Shown here one piece after another: positions 1-7,568 of a stretch of 64,000 nucleotides of DNA. Position numbers and translations under genes: made by a program. The notes beneath the pieces were generated by a model. That model worked only from the letters and a program-made list of their open reading frames with translations, ran no database searches and was not told where the DNA came from. Each line of letters begins with the position of its first letter. Within the stretch, counting starts at the first letter, position 1. Origin of the DNA: Candidatus Avelusimicrobium intestinale (GTDB lineage Bacteria > Elusimicrobiota > Elusimicrobia > Elusimicrobiales > Elusimicrobiaceae); assembly GCA_902765225.1 (NCBI GenBank), contig CACWYV010000002.1:190697-254696 (forward strand), written 5' to 3'.

Positions 1-281
1 GGCCGGCTAAAATAGGGCCAAAAAAATAAGCAACAACAATCAAGTTGCCTGGGCTAACGCTTAGTCCACGGTGCCTTTGGTGTTTTCCATGCGCTAAAGG
101 AGCACCGTCAAACCATGGAATGCTGCCAAGTAGGCGCGGTTCGTCCGCCTTGGCTTAAGACAAACGAACTAAACCGCCGTCGTGCTGTCTTGCGCTTAGA
201 CGGCGGTAACCAGCAAGACTAAACTTGTAGCGTCCGGGAGGAAAAGATGTTCGGACGGGGGTGCGAATCCCCCCACCTCCA
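1..281 (+). ncRNA. ssrA: tmRNA (3' part; 5' end outside window)
   Basis: Transfer-messenger RNA that rescues stalled ribosomes. The 3' end shows the tRNA-like domain: a G5/C5 T-stem around the loop TGCGAAT (about 256-275), then CACCTCC of the acceptor and discriminator A281; CCA is not encoded. An upstream reading frame ending in TAG at 62-64 reads A-K-K-I-S-N-N-N-Q-V-A-W-A-N-A if the resume codon is GCC at 17-19, following the UAG of the usual upstream determinant. The pseudoknot-rich middle fits 65-240. The T-loop has G where U55 is normal. The tag frame and resume codon are inferred; the 5' half is missing. Confidence 0.85.
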
Positions 282-354
282 CTTTCTATAATAAAGCAGG
301 GCTATCCATACAGAAATTAGTGAAATAGATTTACCTAACTTACAGGGAGAATAT

Positions 355-1764
355 ATGGCATCGGAAATTAAATTTGGTACCGACGGTTGGAGAGGCATTA
401 TCGCCTGGGATTTTACCTTTGAAAACGTGCGCCGCGCCGCACAGGCCCTGGCCGATTACATCAACGAAAACGCCCCCGCGGAGGAAAAAGGAAAATCCCC
501 CAAAATTTTCGTCGGTTTTGACCGCCGCTTTATGTCCGACATGTTCGCAGCGGAAATTGCCCGTATTTTCCGTTCCAATAAATTGGATGTCACCTTGTCC
601 GACAAACCGGTTACCAGCCCCGTGGCCGCGTGTTTAAGTTTACATAAATTTTGGATGAGCATAATGGTAACGGCTTCCCATAATCCGGCCCAATACAACG
701 GCATCAAAATTAAATTGGCCGGGGGATCGGCACCGGAACGCGTCACACGGGACGTAGAGGAACTGCTAGGCAAAAGCCCCGTGTTGTCACTATATGGCCA
801 ACAAGCCGAACAAAAAGATTTAACGGATATCTATTTAAAATATGTATCCGGGCACGTCAATCTTAAAAAGATTAAAACATTTAAAGGCAAAGTGGCGGTA
901 GATTATATGTACGGGGCCGCCGCAGGATATATGGAAAAAATCCTCGGAGCCAAGCAAATAATTGCTTTGCACGATACACGCGACATTACTTTTGGCGGCG
1001 GACAACCGGAACCGGTAGAAAAAAACTTAAGCGAACTGAAAAAAACAGTCACCGCTAAAAAAGCCGCCTTGGGAGTGGCTTTTGACGGCGACGGAGACCG
1101 CTTGGCTTTGGTGGATGAAAAAGGAAATTATTTAACTCCCTGCTTAATTGCCGCAGTGCTGTGTCATTATTTCATCCGCAATAAAAAACTCAAGGGTAAA
1201 ATCGTACAAACCGTATCTATGGGATATCTACTCAAGCGTATTGCCCGCAAATACGGCCTGTTGTTTGAAGAAGTCAGCGTGGGCTTTAAACACGTTGCCG
1301 AACTGATGGCCTTGGAAGACATTGCTTTTGGGGTGGAAGAATCCGGTGGGTTTGCCTGGAAGGGCAACCTGCCCGACCGCGATGGTCTGATTGTGGCGTT
1401 GGCCTTCCTGGAAGTAATGGCCGCCACCGGCAAAAAAGCCAGCGAGTTATGCGCCCAAATTGCCCAAGAGTACGGCTCGTCCGTCTATCTGCGGCGGGAT
1501 GTGGCGTTAAACAAACCGCTCGTTAAAGAAACGTTTACCGACAAAATCCGCAAAAAATTACCCAAAAAAATCGGTACGCACAAAGTAGCCGAGATCCTAA
1601 CATTGGACGGATTGAAAATTTTGTTTGATAATGATGAATGGTTATTGTTACGTCCGTCAGGCACGGAACCGGTTTTGCGCATTTATGCGGAAACCAGCAC
1701 CAAAAAAGAAACCTTGGCACTCTTGGATTTTGGAGCCAAGTTGGCCGCACCGTTTTTGAAATAA
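355..1764 (+). CDS. Phosphoglucomutase/phosphomannomutase family (alpha-D-phosphohexomutase)
   Basis: Cytoplasmic phosphohexomutase that interconverts hexose 1- and 6-phosphates to feed sugar-nucleotide synthesis. At 469 residues it has the usual family length. All four hallmarks are present: catalytic phosphoserine loop TASHNP with Ser108, metal loop DGDGDR at 244-249, sugar-binding EESGG at 328-332 and phosphate-binding RPSGTEP at 433-439. An AGGGAGA ribosome site precedes the ATG. The next gene starts 3 nt after the stop, so the two are probably cotranscribed. Substrate preference (glucose, mannose or glucosamine) cannot be told from sequence alone, although the DGDGDR loop fits glucose/mannose mutases. 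Confidence 0.9.
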   Translation: MASEIKFGTDGWRGIIAWDFTFENVRRAAQALADYINENAPAEEKGKSPKIFVGFDRRFMSDMFAAEIARIFRSNKLDVTLSDKPVTSPVAACLSLHKFWMSIMVTASHNPAQYNGIKIKLAGGSAPERVTRDVEELLGKSPVLSLYGQQAEQKDLTDIYLKYVSGHVNLKKIKTFKGKVAVDYMYGAAAGYMEKILGAKQIIALHDTRDITFGGGQPEPVEKNLSELKKTVTAKKAALGVAFDGDGDRLALVDEKGNYLTPCLIAAVLCHYFIRNKKLKGKIVQTVSMGYLLKRIARKYGLLFEEVSVGFKHVAELMALEDIAFGVEESGGFAWKGNLPDRDGLIVALAFLEVMAATGKKASELCAQIAQEYGSSVYLRRDVALNKPLVKETFTDKIRKKLPKKIGTHKVAEILTLDGLKILFDNDEWLLLRPSGTEPVLRIYAETSTKKETLALLDFGAKLAAPFLK

Positions 1765-1767
1765 GCT

Positions 1768-2124
1768 ATGTTGACATTGGCCTTGGTAGATGATTCCGGC
1801 ATTTTGCGTTCTGCCCTGAAGAATGTATTAGAAGCAGACGGTTACCGTGTAGCGGTAGAGGCGGAAAATTCGCAAGAACTTTTTGAACGGTTGGAAAAAA
1901 CGTCCGTAGATGCGGTGCTGTTAGATGTATTTTTCCCCGGAGAGAGCGGCTTGGATATTTTGACACGCCTCAAACAGCGCTATCCGCACATCAAAGTGCT
2001 GATGGTAACGGGCATGCAACAAAATAAAGTATTGGAAGAAGCCCAAAAACGCGGGGCGGACGGAGTGCTTTACAAACCGTTTGATTCCGGCGATTTACTT
2101 TCAGCCGTGGAGCGGCTGCGCTAG
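1768..2124 (+). CDS. Single-domain response regulator (CheY-like receiver)
   Basis: A 118-residue receiver domain with no output domain. The acidic pair Asp8-Asp9, phosphoacceptor Asp53 (LLDVFFPG), switch Thr81 (MVTG) and Lys103 (YKPF) are all present, so it should be phosphorylatable by a histidine kinase. It follows the phosphohexomutase by 3 nt and is probably translated from the same message. No cognate histidine kinase lies in the window. It could act as a phosphorelay intermediate or CheY-type effector, for instance on twitching motility, but nothing here shows the partner. Confidence 0.88.
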   Translation: MLTLALVDDSGILRSALKNVLEADGYRVAVEAENSQELFERLEKTSVDAVLLDVFFPGESGLDILTRLKQRYPHIKVLMVTGMQQNKVLEEAQKRGADGVLYKPFDSGDLLSAVERLR

Positions 2125-2175
2125 AGGATTACTTATTAACCTCAAGCCTTACCCGTCTCGATACATGATATCCGC

Positions 2176-2757
2176 TTATTTTTTATCCAACGATTTGGTT
2201 TTCGGAAATTGTTTCTCAATTACCGGATGTTGCTTACGTTGCGAGTTAAACGACCACTCGGCCGCGGCCTTCACTATCGGGTTTTTGCCCTGTTGAGCCG
2301 TGGTAGCAACCACTTGGACAAAACGCGTATCTCCCGTAGCGGAAAAAGCCCCCCACATCAAATCCAACATTTCGGCATTGTTAACCGTTTGGTTAGGATT
2401 AGCCAAAAATTTCTCAAGTATCGGCTTTTGGTAAGGCACAGAAAATACTAAATCATTCAGCTCATCTACTGTGTCAAACCGCCCCTTTTGAATTATTTTC
2501 CAATCTTCCGGCCGCTCCAATGCTAACGCAGAAAAAAAGCCCATCAGCGGCGCACGCATTTCTTTGCGATATACCTCTGGCGTATCCAAAGCCGATAAGG
2601 CACGAAGCAACCGATTCACATCGGGTTGTTGATAATAAAATTCTATTACTTGTTCGGCCTCTTCTAATTCAAGCGGCTCTATGGGCTCCCATACAGGCTC
2701 ACATGCCATGGCTAAAACAGCCAAACAACTTACGACAATTGCTTTAATCGTCCTCAT
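2176..2757 (-). CDS. Putative lipoprotein, function unknown
   Basis: A 193-residue protein with a lipoprotein signal: positively charged start, hydrophobic stretch and lipobox A-M-A-C with the lipidated Cys at 19. The mature part is mostly helical and acidic (WEPIEPLELEEAEQ near its start), and no known domain is recognised. An AAAGGTG ribosome site lies before the ATG. It sits just downstream of the CorA-type gene on the same strand with a 10-nt gap, so it is probably cotranscribed with it. It may be outer- or inner-membrane anchored; residue +2 is Glu, not the Asp retention signal. Confidence 0.7.
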   Translation of the reverse strand: MRTIKAIVVSCLAVLAMACEPVWEPIEPLELEEAEQVIEFYYQQPDVNRLLRALSALDTPEVYRKEMRAPLMGFFSALALERPEDWKIIQKGRFDTVDELNDLVFSVPYQKPILEKFLANPNQTVNNAEMLDLMWGAFSATGDTRFVQVVATTAQQGKNPIVKAAAEWSFNSQRKQHPVIEKQFPKTKSLDKK

Positions 2758-2767
2758 TATTTCACCT

Positions 2768-3682
2768 TTACCAATTTTTGTGCCGCCAATATATCATCAC
2801 TAACCACACCAAAATCAAACACACACCCATCAACATCCAAAATGCATCCGGATGTCCGGCCAACGGCAAGGCCACGTTCATTCCGTAAGCACTTACCACA
2901 AGCGTCGGCACCATCATCCAAATGGTAATAACGTTTAACTTTTTAATCAGCAGGTTTAAATTGTTACTGACAATAGAGGCGCGGGCTCCCAACAGTTGGG
3001 CTAAAATATTAGAGTGAATATCGGCTTGTGTTTTGCACTGCAAATTTTCCACAATCATATCATCCAACATTTCTTCGTCCTTTTCTTCAAAGCCGATGCG
3101 CGCCGACAAGTTGCGCATTTTTTCAAACACAAATCCGTTAGAAGTTATAGCCTCGGCATAATACACCAGACTTTTTTCCAAACTAAACAAATTGAGCAGG
3201 TACGTATTATCCATAGATTCCGTCATTTTGTCTTCAATTTCTTCGGATATCATATGGATAATGCGCAAGTGTTCCACATAGTGGGAAATCGCGTTGTAAA
3301 TCAGTTTTAAAAACACTTCTTTAATGGAACGGACGCTTTGGAACCGTTTGCCCACAAACAACGGAATATCGTCGGCCAGCACTACTACCAATTTATCCTC
3401 AAACAAAAACATTCCCACAGAAGCCACTTTAAATTCCAACTGGTCTTTGCCGGAATAATTTTTGGGGCGTTTGTAAATCATGACAATATGTTCCGGCTCA
3501 AATTCCAGCCGCGGCAGTTCATCAGGATCCAAGGCAGAAGAAAGCGTATGTTCATCAATGGTGTATGTATCCACCAAAAAACGTTGTTCATCCACCGTGG
3601 GATTGGTATAAACGTAGATCTGGGCGTTCTGTTCCCCGGCTTCTACCAGTTTTTTCCCTTCAATGTTGTACTTTTTCAACAT
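2768..3682 (-). CDS. CorA-family divalent metal ion transporter
   Basis: Inner-membrane Mg2+/Co2+ channel of the CorA/MIT superfamily, 304 residues. A long cytoplasmic, largely helical domain is followed by two C-terminal membrane helices. Helix 1 ends in the signature Y-G-M-N that forms the selectivity loop, and helix 2 covers FWMLMGVCLILVWLVMIYW. The ATG at 3682 is preferred over a TTG eight codons upstream because AGAGG lies at the right distance before it. The C-terminal tail after helix 2 is short and basic (RHKNW), as in the family. The lipoprotein gene follows directly. Confidence 0.88.
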   Translation of the reverse strand: MLKKYNIEGKKLVEAGEQNAQIYVYTNPTVDEQRFLVDTYTIDEHTLSSALDPDELPRLEFEPEHIVMIYKRPKNYSGKDQLEFKVASVGMFLFEDKLVVVLADDIPLFVGKRFQSVRSIKEVFLKLIYNAISHYVEHLRIIHMISEEIEDKMTESMDNTYLLNLFSLEKSLVYYAEAITSNGFVFEKMRNLSARIGFEEKDEEMLDDMIVENLQCKTQADIHSNILAQLLGARASIVSNNLNLLIKKLNVITIWMMVPTLVVSAYGMNVALPLAGHPDAFWMLMGVCLILVWLVMIYWRHKNW

Positions 3683-3727
3683 ACTGACTTTTCCTCTAAA
3701 CGGCACACGCCACCGGCGTGCACCGCC

Positions 3728-5203
3728 TTAAAAATGGGTCTTTTCTTCCGTTTCATCCAACGGTTCAATCGCTTTCATCCGGTTCCAGAAATCTTCAATA
3801 GATTGTACCCGTTCTTTGGGGTCTTCTTTCAACGCATCTTCCAACAACTGATCCACTTGCGGCGGGATATGTGGCGCTAGGGAAGACACCGGTACGATTT
3901 TCTTTTGAGCGATATTAAATCCTTTCACCGTCCACGGAACCTGCCCCACCAACGCTTCATACACGCATAACGCCAGTGAATATACGTCCGATTGTTTGCG
4001 CATAAATCCTTTTTGCTGTTCCGGAGCCATATAAGCCGGTGTTCCGGCCACGGTACGCGCACCGGTATCCCGGTCAATAGATTTTTTGGCTACGCCGAAA
4101 TCCATTACCTTGGCTTTATCGTCGCCATAGATCATGATATTGCCCGGTTTCAAATCACAATGGATAATATCTTGCGCATGTGCGTATTGCAACCCGCGGC
4201 ACACATATTCAAAAATCTGTTTCACCTTGGAAAACGGCAACCGACCGTCAATATCCAACCGGGTTTCCAACGTTTGTCCGTCCACATATTCAAACACCAA
4301 ATAGAGAGAACTTTCCGATTCAATTACGGTATAAATTTCCACGATGCACGGATGACGCAGTAACGCCACCATACGGGCTTCGGCCAAAAATTGCTCCCGT
4401 ACATACGCGCTGCGCACTAACTCCGGGCGGACACGTTTAATAGCCACTTTACGCTTGAGCACTTTATCATAGGCCTCGTACACTTTCCCCATACCGCCTT
4501 CACCGATTTGGCGGATAAAATCGTACTGCTCTTTAATTTCCACTTCCCGGCGGGCAAAAGCATTTTTAGGACGGCGCAATACATCTTCGTATCTCCAATA
4601 GAAATACAACACCGCCGCCACCCCCACCAACACAAAATAGATAATAGCTTCCCGCGAAAGAGGCACGCGGTTCTCCTTTTCTTTGGGATCCCCGGATTTA
4701 GTAATTTTTTCATCCAGTTGGCTTTGCAATTTGGGAGCCAACACCGAGTCCGGATTGAGTTGTTTGGCCGTATCTAAATCCAGTTGGCTGCGTTTATATT
4801 GGCCCTGGTGCAAATACGCGTTGGCACGCAACAGATACGCGCGCGAATCCTGTGGCGAAACAGCAATGGCGCGACCGGCGTTATAAATGACTTCTTCATC
4901 TTGGCCTAAACCGTCGTAGGCAATGGCCAATAACCGGTAGAAACGGTTATCCAAAAAATTACGGGCCGTCAAATCGTTAATACGCGCGATGACCTCGGTA
5001 TATTGCCGTTGTTGCAACTGCCGGTTGAGTGCCGCCACTTCCGCGTCACGCGCTTCTTGGTCAAATACCGCTTCCGCGGTTGGGGTAGCGTGCGAAGAAA
5101 AACTCCCCTCTATCAAAAGCGGAGCCGTATCGGCAGCCGTCCCTGCTTGGAAGGCAAGTCCCGTCAGCACCAGACCTATCAAAATTTGCGAAAACCGTTT
5201 CAT
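3728..5203 (-). CDS. Membrane Ser/Thr protein kinase with N-terminal TPR region
   Basis: A 491-residue protein with, in order: signal peptide (1-24), a TPR-like helical region (about 50-165; one repeat contains SRAYLLRANAYLHQGQYKRSQLDLDTA across its helices), one membrane helix (about 186-204) and a Hanks-type kinase domain (about 228-480). Kinase motifs are the glycine loop GEGGMG, Lys in VAIKR, catalytic loop HCDLKPGN, DFG and the GTPAYMAPE activation segment. The Arg of HRD is Cys, so activation-loop control should differ from RD kinases. By topology the TPR domain is periplasmic and the kinase cytoplasmic, which suggests a sensor. There are no PASTA repeats. The -10 box TAGAAT lies 6 nt before the ATG. 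Confidence 0.87.
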   Translation of the reverse strand: MKRFSQILIGLVLTGLAFQAGTAADTAPLLIEGSFSSHATPTAEAVFDQEARDAEVAALNRQLQQRQYTEVIARINDLTARNFLDNRFYRLLAIAYDGLGQDEEVIYNAGRAIAVSPQDSRAYLLRANAYLHQGQYKRSQLDLDTAKQLNPDSVLAPKLQSQLDEKITKSGDPKEKENRVPLSREAIIYFVLVGVAAVLYFYWRYEDVLRRPKNAFARREVEIKEQYDFIRQIGEGGMGKVYEAYDKVLKRKVAIKRVRPELVRSAYVREQFLAEARMVALLRHPCIVEIYTVIESESSLYLVFEYVDGQTLETRLDIDGRLPFSKVKQIFEYVCRGLQYAHAQDIIHCDLKPGNIMIYGDDKAKVMDFGVAKKSIDRDTGARTVAGTPAYMAPEQQKGFMRKQSDVYSLALCVYEALVGQVPWTVKGFNIAQKKIVPVSSLAPHIPPQVDQLLEDALKEDPKERVQSIEDFWNRMKAIEPLDETEEKTHF

Positions 5204-5209
5204 ATAGAT

Positions 5210-5215
5210 ATTCTA
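5210..5215 (-). promoter_or_regulatory. -10 box of kinase gene, leaderless arrangement
   Basis: On the minus strand TGC precedes TAGAAT (extended -10), and the hexamer ends 6 nt before the ATG of the kinase gene. Transcription would start at or next to the start codon. No Shine-Dalgarno motif fits in the gap. This is a position-based inference. Confidence 0.5.
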
Positions 5216-5273
5216 GCACAAAGCGGGCCTGCGCGGAAAATCTTTTTCGCACGCGCGGGGCGTAAATAATTCA

Positions 5274-5279
5274 TATAAT
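5274..5279 (+). promoter_or_regulatory. -10 box of murI, leaderless arrangement
   Basis: A perfect TATAAT ends 6 nt before the murI ATG at 5286. No good -35 hexamer is seen at 16-18 nt. With the opposite box at 5210-5215, it makes a compact divergent promoter region of about 80 bp. Confidence 0.5.
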
Positions 5280-5285
5280 AAAAGT

Positions 5286-6086
5286 ATGAACAAAAACGCC
5301 ATCGGTATTTTTGATTCCGGACTGGGCGGGCTGACTATTTTACAAGCCCTGCGCCGCACGCTCCCGCACGAAGATTTAATTTATTTCGGCGATAGCGCCA
5401 ACGTACCTTACGGTTCCAAATCCAAACAAACGGTAACTCGTTTTTCGTTGGCCATTGCTCACTTTTTAGAAAGCCAACACGTAAAAATGATTATCGTGGC
5501 GTGTAATACGGCCTCGGCTCTGGCTCTGCCGGAATTACGCCGCCAATGCCGCGTACCGGTATTGGGCGTCATAGAACCGGGAGCCCAATGTGCCGCGCAA
5601 TCTACTCACAACAACAAAATTGCTGTGCTGGGAACAGAAGCCACGGTTAAGAGTAACGCTTATGCCAAGGCCATCCGCAAACGGTTGCCACAAGCACGCA
5701 TTACGCAACAGGCCTGTCCTTTATTTGTGCCGCTTGTGGAAGAAAATTGGGCCCATGCTCCGGCCACCCGGCTAATTGCTCAAACCTATTTAGCCCCTGT
5801 TTTACGCAGTAAGGCCGATACCCTTATTTTAGGATGTACCCATTATCCTGTACTGAAAAGCGTGATTGCCGGCATCGTCGGTCCGCGGGTAAAATTGGTG
5901 GACTCGGCCGAAACAGTAGCCCAAGCTACCCGTTGCTTTTTAACCCAACATCACCAAGCCGAAACTGCCGGACGTGGCAAACTGACCGTGTACGCCAGTG
6001 ACGATCCCGCCCGTTTTAAACGGTTGGCTGGTTGTTTGTTGGCGGATAGAATCGGCACGGTACATTTAAAGAAACTAAACGTATGA
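5286..6086 (+). CDS. murI: Glutamate racemase
   Basis: Converts L-glutamate to D-glutamate for peptidoglycan. The 266-residue protein has the family length and both catalytic cysteines: Cys73 in VACNTASA and Cys184 in LGCTHYP. The N-terminal GIFDSGLGGLT and YFGDSANVPYGSK motifs are intact. The stop overlaps the next start by ATGA, so it is translationally coupled to pgeF; the two products both act on peptidoglycan precursors. A TATAAT 6 nt before the ATG suggests a leaderless message. Confidence 0.95.
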   Translation: MNKNAIGIFDSGLGGLTILQALRRTLPHEDLIYFGDSANVPYGSKSKQTVTRFSLAIAHFLESQHVKMIIVACNTASALALPELRRQCRVPVLGVIEPGAQCAAQSTHNNKIAVLGTEATVKSNAYAKAIRKRLPQARITQQACPLFVPLVEENWAHAPATRLIAQTYLAPVLRSKADTLILGCTHYPVLKSVIAGIVGPRVKLVDSAETVAQATRCFLTQHHQAETAGRGKLTVYASDDPARFKRLAGCLLADRIGTVHLKKLNV

Positions 6087-6772
6087 TTTATACCGACCCA
6101 CGCTTACTTTCTGCCGGGCTGATTGGCGGCACTGTCTCGCGCCAGGTGGGCAATATGCGGGAAACGGCTGCCCAAACCCCGGTATATACCCAACTGGGTA
6201 TCCCTCCGGAAAAAATCCTACACTTCCACCAAGTGCATAGCGATATACTGCTGCACGTTTGCACAGAAGCGGACGCATACCGTATCCAAACTTCCGCAAC
6301 GGCAGATGCCGACGGGTGGCTGAGCACCGTACCCGGTTGGGGTTGTGCTATTTTAACGGCCGATTGCGTACCTTTGTTTTTATGGGAAGAAACAGGCACG
6401 GCGTTTGCCCTGGCCCATTGCGGGTGGCGCGGGGTAGTCAAACAACTACCGTTTAAAGCGGCCCAATCTTTGCGAAACGCCGGTGTGAACGGACGGATTT
6501 GCGGCTGGGTAGGACCGCATATTCAAGTATGCTGTTTTGAAGTACAAGAAGATGTAGCCGCCCAATTTTCGCCCGGCAGTTTACACCGCAAAAACGGGAA
6601 AATTTTTGTCAACTTAAACTTGGAAATTTTGCAACAACTTCAAGAAGCAGGGCTTCACCCCACGGACATCAAAACCCCCTACTATTGCACGTGCGGTGAC
6701 GAAAAAAACTTTTTCTCCTGGCGGCGCGACCACACCAAAGACAGTTTGCTTTCTTTTATTTATAAGCCGTAA
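6083..6772 (+). CDS. pgeF: Laccase-domain protein PgeF (peptidoglycan editing factor)
   Basis: Member of the YfiH/LACC1 family, 229 residues. In E. coli this family removes wrongly incorporated L-Ser from UDP-MurNAc; related proteins have purine nucleoside phosphorylase activity. The zinc and catalytic residues are visible in HQVHSD, TADCVPLF and AHCGWRG, with a further Cys-His region near GPHIQVCCFEV. It overlaps murI by 4 nt, which supports a role in peptidoglycan precursor quality control. Confidence 0.9.
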   Translation: MIYTDPRLLSAGLIGGTVSRQVGNMRETAAQTPVYTQLGIPPEKILHFHQVHSDILLHVCTEADAYRIQTSATADADGWLSTVPGWGCAILTADCVPLFLWEETGTAFALAHCGWRGVVKQLPFKAAQSLRNAGVNGRICGWVGPHIQVCCFEVQEDVAAQFSPGSLHRKNGKIFVNLNLEILQQLQEAGLHPTDIKTPYYCTCGDEKNFFSWRRDHTKDSLLSFIYKP

Positions 6773-6783
6773 CTATAATTTTT

Positions 6784-6792
6784 TGTTATAAT
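6784..6792 (+). promoter_or_regulatory. Extended -10 promoter of pilin gene
   Basis: TGT followed by TATAAT gives an extended -10 element about 70 nt before the pilin ATG at 6862, which has a good ribosome site (AAAGGA). A second TATAAT lies at 6774-6779. No convincing -35 is seen, as is common with extended -10 promoters. Confidence 0.45.
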
Positions 6793-6861
6793 GAATTGTA
6801 AGAAAGGTGTATCATCCACACGTGAGTTATTTAGACAAAACTGTTACAAAAGGATAATAAC

Positions 6862-7524
6862 ATGCAAGTAAAAAACGGGACCGTTCAAAAGGAAAACTTT
6901 ATTCATACCCCCCCCCCCCGTCGGTGGTGGATTCCTTCCGTCGTAAATAATAAAAAAAATGTCATTCCGTGCTTGACACGGAATCTCTCCGGTTTTACAT
7001 TAATTGAATTGTTGGTCGTCGTTCTTATCATTGGCATTTTGGCAAGTATTGCCGTGCCGCAATACCAAAAAGCCGTGGAAAAATCCCGCGCTACCCAAGC
7101 CTGGACGGTATTGGCGTCACTCATCCAAGCGCAGAAATCCTATCACCTGGCCACCAATAATTATGCTGCCCACTTTGACGAACTTACTCTGGAACTCCCT
7201 TGGACCGGGCAAGAAATGTGGGCCAATACAAATGTTACTGATACCCGTTCTAACGGTAGGTGGTCTTTGCAACTTTGGAACGGATCAACCACCCAAGGTA
7301 ACAATGGCCTCTATATAGGACAGATTATCGGTCGGTATAAAGGAACCGGCTTCACTTATTATTTTCAAAACAATATTTCTATCCCGAACGATCGGATTCT
7401 TTGTGCAGAACGTACCGGCAGGGGGGTTTTATTTGACCAAACCCCCGGGGATTATTGCCAACGGATTTTCAAAGGCACGTCGGTGTTCAGTGATTCAAAC
7501 ACCCGCCTCTACGCCATACCTTAA
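6862..7524 (+). CDS. Type IV pilin-like protein with long leader containing a C12 tract
   Basis: A 220-residue prepilin. The processing site is G44|F45 in [12 protein letters not shown], with Glu at position +5, followed by the usual hydrophobic helix and the QYQKAVEKSRA segment. The globular part has two Cys. The leader is 44 residues, far longer than the usual 6-15. It includes HTPPPRRWW encoded over a run of 12 C (6908-6919) and VIPCLTRNL encoded by an inverted repeat (6964-6984). The ATG at 6862 has a strong ribosome site (AAAGGATAATAAC). A TTG at residue 38 would give a 6-residue leader but has no ribosome site. It could be a major or minor pilin or a pseudopilin. Confidence 0.85.
   Translation: MQVKNGTVQKENFIHTPPPRRWWIPSVVNNKKNVIPCLTRNLSGFTLIELLVVVLIIGILASIAVPQYQKAVEKSRATQAWTVLASLIQAQKSYHLATNNYAAHFDELTLELPWTGQEMWANTNVTDTRSNGRWSLQLWNGSTTQGNNGLYIGQIIGRYKGTGFTYYFQNNISIPNDRILCAERTGRGVLFDQTPGDYCQRIFKGTSVFSDSNTRLYAIP
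6908..6919 (+). repeat. Homopolymeric C12 tract in pilin leader
   Basis: Twelve consecutive C lie inside the open reading frame, 46 nt after the ATG. Gain or loss of one base would shift the frame before the conserved prepilin signature. Such tracts are classic slipped-strand switches in surface-protein genes. Confidence 0.85.
6964..6984. repeat. Inverted repeat inside pilin leader
   Basis: ATTCCGTG and CACGGAAT form perfect 8-bp arms around CTTGA. The element encodes part of VIPCLTRNL in frame. Similar short palindromes, yielding the same peptide, occur as dispersed repeats in many bacterial genomes; other copies are not seen in this window. Confidence 0.7.
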
Positions 7525-7532
7525 ATTAGTTC

Positions 7533-7561
7533 TTGCACGGCGGCTCCTTTTTAACTACAAT
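7533..7561 (+). promoter_or_regulatory. Sigma-70-type promoter, leaderless, of GGDEF gene
   Basis: TTGCAC (7533-7538), a 17-nt spacer and TACAAT (7556-7561). The ATG at 7569 lies 7 nt after the -10 box, so the message would start at or within a base or two of the start codon. No ribosome site is present. Confidence 0.65.
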
Positions 7562-7568
7562 ATACGCT

